Below are positions 57,714 through 64,000 of a stretch of 64,000 nt of DNA, piece by piece. The stretch lies in contig CP108997.1 in the NCBI GenBank assembly GCA_036226585.1, positions 7,130,001 through 7,194,000 on the forward strand, in the 5' to 3' direction. The position numbers were made by a program, and so were the translations under genes. Numbering within the stretch: position 1 is the first letter of the stretch; every line of letters begins with the position of its first letter. Under the pieces are notes generated by a model. The model did no database searches. It saw only the letters and a program-made list of their open reading frames with translations, and had not been told where the DNA came from. Source of the DNA: Streptomyces sp. NBC_00708. GTDB lineage: Bacteria > Actinomycetota > Actinomycetes > Streptomycetales > Streptomycetaceae.

Positions 57714-59840
57714 ATGGCGCCATCGCACCGACCCCCGCATCCGGCCGGGAGAGGGTTACGCCCGCTCGCACGGGGCGCCGCCGTCCTGGCCGCCTCCCTG
57801 GCCCTGCTGTCCTCGCTGGTGGGCGTTGCCCCCGCCGCACCGCAGAGCGCGGACGACGCGGACGTGGACGTCCGGGTGAACGCACAAGCGGCCCTGGGCA
57901 CGCTGACCAGCGAGGCCCGTGGAGTCAACACCGCCATATGGGACGCGCACATGAACGACCCCGACGTGGCCGGCCTGATGAAGTCGGCCGACGTCGGCGT
58001 GATGCGGTACCCGGGAGGTTCGTACGCGGACATCTACCACTGGGAGACGCACACGGCACCCGGCGGATACGTCGCCCCGGGCACCGGCTTCGACGCCTTC
58101 ATGGGCACCGTCCGGGCCACCGGGGCGCAGCCCGTCCTCATCGCGAACTACGGCTCCGGCACACCCGAGGAAGCAGCCGGCTGGGTCAGGTACGCGAACA
58201 TCACCAAGAAGTACGGCGCGAAGTACTGGGAGATCGGCAACGAGATCTACGGCAACGGCCATTACGGCAGCGGCTGGGAACACGACGACCACGAGGACAA
58301 GAGCCCGCAGGAGTACGCGCGCCAGGTGCGCGCGTACGCGGCGGCCATGAAGGCCGTCGATCCGACGGTCAGGATCGGTGCGGTGCTCACCACCCCGGGC
58401 GAGTGGCCGGACGGTGTCGTCGGCACCGGAGACTCCGGCGACTGGAACCAGACCGTGCTCCCCGCCGTGGCCGACGTCGTCGACTTCGTCAGCGTCCACT
58501 GGTACGCGGGCGGAGCGGACACGACCGCCGAGGACGCCATGACGCGGCTGGCCAAGCTGCCCGGCGAACTCCGGGAGGTGCGCCGGCAGATCGACCGGGC
58601 GGGGGGCGCGGACTCACCGGACATCGAGATCGCGCTCACCGAGATCAACACCAACACCGGAGGCGCCCGGCTCACCGCCCGCCCCAACGGCCTGTTCGCC
58701 GCCGACGCGTTCATGACGGCCCTGGAGAACGGCGTGTTCACCGTCGACTGGTGGAACACCCACAACGGCGCCGGACAGATCACCACCGTCGACGGGGAGA
58801 CCGACTACGGCGACATGGGGATGCTCTCCAGTGGCGCCTGCACCGATGACGTCTGCGAGCCGGCACCGAACACCCCGTTCCATCCCTACTACGGCATGAA
58901 GATGACCGCCGAACTGGGCACCGCGGGCGACACCATGGTCGCCGCCGAGTCCTCCGCCCAGGACGTCTCGGCACATGCCGTGCTCCGCCGCGACGGACGG
59001 CTGAGCGTCATGCTCGTCAACAAGGACCCGGACACCGCACGGACCGTGGACCTCGACTACGCGGGCTTCACCCCCTCCACCACCGCGCCGGAGGTCAGCC
59101 GCTACGCGCGGGGCGACAGCGACATCACCGACGTCACCGACGGGGAGGCGTCCGCGTCCCGGGTCACCGTGCCCCCGTACGCACTGCTCACCGTGACCCT
59201 CGAACCGAAGGCCGGGACCGGGCCGGGCGCCTCGGCGGCCGGTGCACCGGGGACGCCGCGGCTGGAGGCGGTGACCGACACCACCGCACGCCTGTCCTGG
59301 AAGGGCGCGACGGGCGCGACCCGCTACCTGGTCCAGGAGCGCGACGGCACGCACACCCGGCTGGTCGGCGAGACCACGGGCACTACCGTCACTCTGCGGA
59401 ACCTGCCACCGGGCAGCAGCCACACGGTCAACGTGCTGGCGGCGGACTCCTCGGGGCGGGCCTCCGGCCCGTCAGCACCCCTGACGTTCAGCACCGGCAC
59501 CCCGTCGGACGCGGCCTGCGCGGTGACGTACCACCGCGACACCAGCTGGGGCAACGGCTTCGTGGCCACGGTGACCGTCCGGAATCTCTCGGGGACGCCG
59601 GTCACCGGCTGGACGGTGGACTGGGACTGGGCGACCGCCGGCCAGTCGGTGTCCTCGGGCTGGAACGCCTCGTTCGACCAGACCGGTTCCCACGTCCGGG
59701 TGACGGCGCCCGAAGGCGCGGGACCATTGGCCGCTGACGGTGGTTCGACGGCGTCCTTCGGCTTCGTCGGCGCCAACGACGGGCCCAACCCCGACCCGGC
59801 CGCCTTCCGGCTGAACGGTGCCGTCTGCTCCGGCGGCTGA
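57714..59840 (+). CDS. Secreted clan GH-A glycoside hydrolase with FN3 and CBM2
   Basis: The 708 residues include a signal peptide (cleavage near residue 45), a catalytic (beta/alpha)8 domain (about 50-400) and a beta-sandwich (about 410-505). A fibronectin type III domain (about 515-600) and a C-terminal CBM2 (about 603-708; CAVTYHRDTSWGNGF to NGAVC) follow. Clan GH-A catalysts are visible: acid/base Glu177 in EIGNEIYG and nucleophile Glu310 in LTEINTNTG. The opening MRYPGGSYADIYHWE recalls GH51/GH44-like arabinofuranosidases or endoglucanases; the exact family is undecided. CBM2 implies cellulose binding. GGGAGG precedes the ATG at good spacing and a CebR box controls it. Confidence 0.88.
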   Translation: MAPSHRPPHPAGRGLRPLARGAAVLAASLALLSSLVGVAPAAPQSADDADVDVRVNAQAALGTLTSEARGVNTAIWDAHMNDPDVAGLMKSADVGVMRYPGGSYADIYHWETHTAPGGYVAPGTGFDAFMGTVRATGAQPVLIANYGSGTPEEAAGWVRYANITKKYGAKYWEIGNEIYGNGHYGSGWEHDDHEDKSPQEYARQVRAYAAAMKAVDPTVRIGAVLTTPGEWPDGVVGTGDSGDWNQTVLPAVADVVDFVSVHWYAGGADTTAEDAMTRLAKLPGELREVRRQIDRAGGADSPDIEIALTEINTNTGGARLTARPNGLFAADAFMTALENGVFTVDWWNTHNGAGQITTVDGETDYGDMGMLSSGACTDDVCEPAPNTPFHPYYGMKMTAELGTAGDTMVAAESSAQDVSAHAVLRRDGRLSVMLVNKDPDTARTVDLDYAGFTPSTTAPEVSRYARGDSDITDVTDGEASASRVTVPPYALLTVTLEPKAGTGPGASAAGAPGTPRLEAVTDTTARLSWKGATGATRYLVQERDGTHTRLVGETTGTTVTLRNLPPGSSHTVNVLAADSSGRASGPSAPLTFSTGTPSDAACAVTYHRDTSWGNGFVATVTVRNLSGTPVTGWTVDWDWATAGQSVSSGWNASFDQTGSHVRVTAPEGAGPLAADGGSTASFGFVGANDGPNPDPAAFRLNGAVCSGG

Positions 59841-59923
59841 CGAATCCGTACACCGGGATGCCGGCACCCTGAGCGAGCACCCGCGCGGCGACAGGACGTC
59901 ACCGTTCTGCCGCCGCGCCCCTC

Positions 59924-60679
59924 TCACCCCTCGTAGTCCTCGACGAGGCGGCTGATCACCCCGAGCAGGATGTCCGCGCGGTGCCGGTCCTCCCGCTGTT
60001 CGCGCAGGGCCTGTTCGGTCGTCCGGAGCCGGTGCCAGGCGGCCGCGTCCCGGTCCATCACCCGGTCGACGAGGGGCGAGGAGACCAGCTCCAGGCACTC
60101 GGCCAGCCGGCGCCGGGTGGCGGGCGCCGGAGGGTCCGGCCGGGGCTCGGCGAACCCGTCCGTCAGGTATCGCGCGGGATCGCCGAGGCTCCATCCGGCC
60201 ACCGCCCCCTCATGGATGAGGAGGGCCACGTCGGGGGCGATGCCGAGCCGCGCGTCCATGTCCCGGCCGACGAGGCGGACATCCCCGAGGCAGCGCAGTT
60301 CGGCGGCCCCGGAGTCGCAGTGGAAGACCGTGGTGCCGGGCATGGCGAACTCCCGGGCGGCGTCGGCGCGCAGGCCGCCCGCCCGTGCCGGCGGCTCGGC
60401 GTGAGCACCGCGCCCTCGCGGCGGGGCCACGGACTCCGCAGGCACGGAGAACGTGAGACCGCACAGGTCCCGGCTGTCGCGGTCGAAACGGACGTGCTCG
60501 TCCTGCGACCACAGCCACTGCGCGCTGCCGAAGGTGTCCGGCAGCTGCCGCTCGCGGCCGGCCGGGTCCGCGTACCCCGCGACGATCAGCTGGAGATCGC
60601 GGAAGTCGAAGCGGGGGGCGAACGGGAGCGGCCGGTCCGTCGTCTCGGCGGTCATGGCATCGCCGACGGTGACCCTCAC
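59924..60679 (-). CDS. Unknown protein, candidate immunity partner
   Basis: This 251-residue soluble protein shows no recognised family. It has RFDFRDLQLIVAGYADP near the N-terminus, a middle FHCDSGAAELRCLGDVRLVGRDMD and a coiled C-terminus (RRLAECLELVSSPLV, EQALREQREDRHRADILLGVIS). The GTG start is 13 bp after the stop of the membrane-anchored toxin-like gene on the same strand; ATG eight codons later (60655) is an alternative. This tight spacing directly downstream of a toxin-like C-terminus is the usual place for an immunity gene. That role is inference only. Confidence 0.6.
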   Translation of the reverse strand: MRVTVGDAMTAETTDRPLPFAPRFDFRDLQLIVAGYADPAGRERQLPDTFGSAQWLWSQDEHVRFDRDSRDLCGLTFSVPAESVAPPRGRGAHAEPPARAGGLRADAAREFAMPGTTVFHCDSGAAELRCLGDVRLVGRDMDARLGIAPDVALLIHEGAVAGWSLGDPARYLTDGFAEPRPDPPAPATRRRLAECLELVSSPLVDRVMDRDAAAWHRLRTTEQALREQREDRHRADILLGVISRLVEDYEG

Positions 60680-60692
60680 CGTGTGCGTCGCC

Positions 60693-62813
60693 TCATCGGA
60701 TGCGCCTGGCAGGCGGCATGAAGCCGCCCTTCGTGTCGGGGATCTTCCCGTTCACGATGTCTTCGTGCGTCACCGGGGGCCCCGGGTCCTCGGGCGATCC
60801 ACCCACGGCATCGGCTCCGCTCTGCCCCTTCTTCCCGGACGGGCCGTAGCCGGTGATGACATCACCCACGCCGGCACCCGGCCCCTTCGTGACCACGATG
60901 TCCTCGCCCTTGCGGAAGATGAGGTTCCCACGCCCTCCCTGGGAGAGGTACACCGCGTCCGGGCTCGTGAGGATCTCCTTCACGCGTTCGTCGCTGAAGT
61001 GGGGGTGGTAGTTGCCCGACTTGCGTACCTTGCCCTCCGCGGCCCGCTCGGAGATCTTCTCCGCGTCGCTCACGGCCTTCGCGTCCGGGCACTTCTTCTT
61101 GTCCGCGAGCAGTCCGGCCCAGGTGGACGAGCGGTGGTGCACGAGGACCGCCGCGTGCATCCGCCCCGAGACGGCCCCGCCCGGACGGTAGGCCGTGCCG
61201 GAGACGGAGCCGCCGGGCCTGCAGCCGGCGTCGTCACGCTCCTGACGCACCTTGTCGACCAGCTTCTTGACCTCGGTCGTGGCCAGTGCACGGGCGGTGA
61301 TCAGGGTGTCCGCGCGGTAGGGGATGCGGTACTGGACCATCCGGCCGCCACTCGCCCGGGAACGCGCCCGCGCCTCGGCCTTCTTCTGCGCCTCGACCGA
61401 GGCGAAGGTCGGCCCGGCGCCCGGGTTGGAACAGGACAGGCTGCCGGAGACGCTGGTTCCCGTGACCGCGAAGGAGCTCTGCGGGCTGGTGCACCGGCCG
61501 GCGGGCTTGCTGTCGATGCTGAAGGAGGCGGTCATCACCGCCGTGACCTTGCCGCTCATCAGGCGGCTCTTGGCGTCCGTGGTGATGTGGCCGGCGAAAC
61601 TGTTCCTGGCGGTGCACCCACCGGAACCGCACTTCACCGTTCCCCCACCGCTGAGGGTCAGGGTGATGCCGCTGTCGGTGGCGTTGTTCAGCTCCTTCGT
61701 CTGCTTCTCCAGGGTGTCGAACATCGGGTCGACGGCGTCCTCGGCGACCGGTGTCAGGTCCAGGCCGTCGGAATCGCTGTCTTCGAGAGGACCGTCCGTC
61801 ACTTCGGGAGCCTCCACGGGCTCCTCGTCGTCGTCGGACACCTTCCGCGCGGTGACATGCGTCAGCCGGACGGAAGCGGCATTGGCGGGGCCGACGGATG
61901 TCCCGTCGGAGGCCTCATCGGACGGGGAAGGGCCGTAGGACTCCAGGCGCAGCACCCGGTGGGGCTTCTTCTCCGTGACGAGCAGCCGGCCCGCGGAGGT
62001 GTCCACCGCGAGGGCCGGTGTGCCGTGGACGGCGAGCGGCTTCGCGGACCCGGTCGGTGCCGGTGTGTCCACCAGCCGGTCAAGAGCCTTCGAGAGCGCG
62101 GTGGCCAGGTCGGGCGGGGACGGCCTGTGCCCCACCACTTCCCGCGTCACGCTGTCGCTCTCCTCCGCGGCCGCCCACTTGCCCGAGGTGTCCCCGCCGG
62201 ACCCCGTGCCGGAGCCGGCGTCCTTCTGCCGGGTGAAGGTCCTGCCGCCGATGTGCAGGACCTCGCGGGCCAGGTCGGTGTCGCCCAGGCCCAGAGCGCC
62301 GAAGCGGCTGCCGGAGGCCGTGACGGTGACGTCCCGTTTCATCAGGCCGGTGGCGGAGTCCTGGTACCGCAGGCCGGGAGTGTCGGCCAGTGCGGCCACG
62401 GCCTGCCGGAACGGCCGCAGGTCCCGCTTGGCCTCGGGCTTCTCCGAGCCCGGACCGCCGTTCCAGGCCAGCAGCCCGGCCACCAGTCCCGCGGCCAGCA
62501 CCCCGACACCGCCGAACAGCAGGAGCCGCCCCCGCCGACGGGCAGGCGGAGGCGGAGGCGTGGGCCCGTACGGGCCGGGCGGAGGCCCGTACGGCGAGTG
62601 CTGCGGCGGAATGTACGGTGCGCCCTGCGGGGGATACGGCCCGTGGGGCGGCGGCCCGAAGCTGCCGGATGGCGCGGCGTAGGCGGAGTACGGGGGCGGG
62701 GCGTCCGGCGGAGGCGGGGTCGGTGGCCCGAAAGTGCCGGCCGGCGGTGTGTAAGGAGGTGCCTGCGGTGGGCGGTCCGCGGGAGGCCTCTGGGCGTCTT
62801 CGTACTCCGTCAA
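60693..62813 (-). CDS. Membrane-anchored protein with toxin-like C-terminus
   Basis: The inferred 706-residue product starts at TTG with GGGGGAAC just upstream. The N-terminus (1-90) is Pro/Gly-rich and cytoplasmic; one membrane helix follows (about 95-117, RLLLFGGVGVLAAGLVAGLLAW). The rest is exported: a lipoprotein-like beta region, an Asp/Glu-rich linker near 340, cysteine-containing segments and a C-terminal domain. The last part (HPHFSDERVKEIL, PDAVY, LIFRKGEDIVVTKGPG, VITGYGPSG) resembles BECR-type RNase toxins of polymorphic toxin systems. No repeat region or classic export domain is seen. Adhesin or sensor roles remain possible. Confidence 0.6.
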   Translation of the reverse strand: MTEYEDAQRPPADRPPQAPPYTPPAGTFGPPTPPPPDAPPPYSAYAAPSGSFGPPPHGPYPPQGAPYIPPQHSPYGPPPGPYGPTPPPPPARRRGRLLLFGGVGVLAAGLVAGLLAWNGGPGSEKPEAKRDLRPFRQAVAALADTPGLRYQDSATGLMKRDVTVTASGSRFGALGLGDTDLAREVLHIGGRTFTRQKDAGSGTGSGGDTSGKWAAAEESDSVTREVVGHRPSPPDLATALSKALDRLVDTPAPTGSAKPLAVHGTPALAVDTSAGRLLVTEKKPHRVLRLESYGPSPSDEASDGTSVGPANAASVRLTHVTARKVSDDDEEPVEAPEVTDGPLEDSDSDGLDLTPVAEDAVDPMFDTLEKQTKELNNATDSGITLTLSGGGTVKCGSGGCTARNSFAGHITTDAKSRLMSGKVTAVMTASFSIDSKPAGRCTSPQSSFAVTGTSVSGSLSCSNPGAGPTFASVEAQKKAEARARSRASGGRMVQYRIPYRADTLITARALATTEVKKLVDKVRQERDDAGCRPGGSVSGTAYRPGGAVSGRMHAAVLVHHRSSTWAGLLADKKKCPDAKAVSDAEKISERAAEGKVRKSGNYHPHFSDERVKEILTSPDAVYLSQGGRGNLIFRKGEDIVVTKGPGAGVGDVITGYGPSGKKGQSGADAVGGSPEDPGPPVTHEDIVNGKIPDTKGGFMPPARRIR

Positions 62814-63122
62814 GATGTTCCCCCGTGTATGTCCGCAGGCCGCCGCCGGCAAGATCCGATCGCTACAGGGACAGTGTGGAGGTGACGCGACCTCACGCGC
62901 TGCTGCTTTTCGGACGTCCGCCCGCAGGGGACACGCCGGTGAGGGCACTGCCCGCGCCGGGCGCGAATCTCAGAACCCTCTGATGGGGTGACACTACCGT
63001 CCGGCCCATGGTGCGACTACCTCGTCCTGGGGCGGGGGAGTGCGCCGGAGACGTCGTTCACCCGGTATCCCCGGACTTCGCGGCCCGCACCGGCGTACGC
63101 GTCGAGTACGGGACGGAAGCAG
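62814..63122. other. 309-bp region between toxin-like gene and broken sigma gene
   Basis: No convincing gene is present. It should contain the promoter of the membrane-anchored gene (no clear hexamers recognised). The right part merges into the rearranged 3' end of the sigma factor gene. Confidence 0.5.
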
Positions 63123-64000
63123 TCAGGATCTCCCGCACTGTACGGTTTGCTCGACCAGGTGGCGGGGGCGGCCAACCCCGTGGTCACCCTCAACCGGGCC
63201 GTCGCCGATCTGCGGCCAGTCCGTGTCCTCGGCGCGTGCCGCGTCGTCATGCAGCGCCGCGATGGCCGCCTGGATCCGGTACTCGCCCGGACGACCGCCG
63301 CCCAGTGTGCTCGCGAGCAGCGCGGCCCCCTGACCGATGAGCCGGCGGTCCCAGCGGGTGCGGTCCTGCTCGGCCAGCGGGACCAGCTCGCCGTCGGGGC
63401 CGGTGCGGGCGGGGCGGCGGGCCTCGGTGAGCAGCATGAGCGCCAGCAGCGAAGTCGCCTCACCTTCCTTGGGCAGGGCACGGTGCACGCCCCGGGTGAG
63501 CCGGATCGCCTCGGCCGCCAGATCCGCCCGGTGCAGCACCGGCCCCCGGGTGACCGCGTACCCCTCGTTGAACATCAGGTACAGCACCCGCAGCACCGAG
63601 CCGAACCGTGACTCCCAGCCCTCCGTACCCGGTCCGGGTACGTCGAAGGAGGCGCCCGAGGCCTTGAGCCGCTGCTTGGCACGGCTGATGCGCTGCGCCA
63701 TGGTCGCCTCGGGCACGAGATACGCACCGGCGATCTCGGCGGTGGTCAGTCCACCGACCGCCCGCAGGCACAGGGCGGTGGCCGATGCCGGGGTGAGCGC
63801 GGGGTGGCAGCACATGAACAGCAGCGTCAACGAGTCGTCCTGCCCGACGGCAGCCCCGGCGGCCGGTTCCCGTGCGACCGCCTCCTCCCGGCGCCGGCGC
63901 GCGAGTTCGCTCCGTACACGGTCTGTGTACCGGCGCGTCGCGACCTGGATCAGCCGGCCGAGCGGGTTGTCGGGCACCCCGTCGGCCGGCCACGAGCCGG
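63123..64000 (-). pseudogene. SigJ-like ECF sigma factor, 3' end rearranged, 5' end outside window
   Basis: The gene enters from beyond the right edge of the window; 292 codons are visible. It reads WPADGVPDNPLGRLIQVATRRYTDRVR, then LLFMCCHPALTPASATALCLRAVGGLTTAEIAGAYLVPEATMAQRISRAKQ (region 4) and the SnoaL-less DUF6596-type extension FNEGYA. After AEDTDWPQI the frame departs from the family and stops 27 codons later. The expected continuation is found on the opposite strand just downstream, so the C-terminal about 100 residues are lost. It could still make a truncated sigma factor, because regions 2 and 4 precede the break. Confidence 0.7.
63135..63206 (+). other. Inverted 72-bp fragment of the sigma factor gene
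   Basis: On the plus strand this reads ALYGLLDQVAGAANPVVTLNRAVA, which is the family sequence that should follow TDWPQI on the minus strand. It is therefore inverted relative to the rest of the gene. Sequence left of it does not resume the sigma factor on either strand. Confidence 0.7.

Noticed and set aside
62990..63340. Plus-strand reading frame from the ATG at 63008 as a gene
   Set aside because: It has no ribosome-binding site or coherent domain; its only recognisable stretch is an inverted fragment of the adjacent sigma factor gene.
1..64000. CRISPR arrays, tRNA or rRNA genes, insertion sequences, integrases
   Set aside because: No regularly spaced repeats, cloverleaf-like segments, transposase motifs or attachment-site duplications were recognised by eye; a tRNA or CRISPR scan could confirm this.

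Overview
The window is high-GC actinobacterial DNA, almost certainly from a Streptomyces chromosome. Coding density is high, third positions are strongly GC-biased, and GTG/TTG starts are common. Streptomycete signatures include a rifampin phosphotransferase behind a rifamycin-associated inverted repeat, a venezuelin-type class IV lanthipeptide locus, a CebR-type palindrome before a secreted glycosidase, partner-switching regulators, and rare TTA codons confined to a lipid gene cluster. No tRNA, rRNA, CRISPR array, insertion sequence or phage module was recognised.

Region 1 (1-16.9 kb) is mostly housekeeping and stress genes. In order it holds the end of a mycoredoxin, a sirtuin, rifampin phosphotransferase, a universal stress protein coupled to a nucleotidyl cyclase, a GNAT acetyltransferase, RidA, a ThuA protein, a two-component system with a VanZ-like protein, an esterase, an old yellow enzyme, an HTH regulator coupled to an MFS exporter, a second GNAT protein, a DUF2975 protein with its small HTH partner, and an NmrA-type reductase behind a SoxR/MerR-style promoter. 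Several intergenic gaps carry clear dyad operators.

Region 2 (17.0-35.9 kb) is the centrepiece: a PUFA-synthase-like ('secondary lipid') cluster. Four co-directional minus-strand genes encode a thioester reductase, a PfaD-like enoyl reductase, a PfaA-like KS-AT-ACP-KR-DH protein with only one visible ACP, and a PfaC-like KS-CLF-AT-DH-DH protein. Divergently transcribed are a wax-ester-synthase/DGAT-like acyltransferase and a two-gene ABC exporter. The first synthase-operon gene and the ABC permease each carry an in-frame TTA codon, which suggests bldA control. The inferred logic is iterative synthesis of an acyl chain, reductive release, esterification and export. The product is unknown and no phosphopantetheinyl transferase lies in the window.

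Region 3 (36-48.7 kb) holds a partner-switching module (three STAS proteins, a SpoIIE/PP2C phosphatase, an RsbW-like ATPase, a B12-binding protein and a winged-helix regulator). It is followed by a class IV lanthipeptide locus: lanL, a 53-residue precursor gene, a 40-bp perfect palindrome, and two ABC transporter genes. Next come a membrane protein and a hydrolase with a possible leader peptide.

Region 4 (48.8-64 kb) contains an ArsR regulator overlapping an MgtA-type P-ATPase and a TatA-like protein, a TetR/serine-hydrolase divergent pair, an XRE/hydrolase divergent pair, small secreted and membrane proteins, and a CBM2-bearing glycoside hydrolase. It ends with a membrane-anchored protein whose C-terminus resembles a polymorphic-toxin RNase domain, a candidate immunity gene, and a SigJ-like sigma factor gene whose 3' part is broken by an apparent small inversion of its own sequence.
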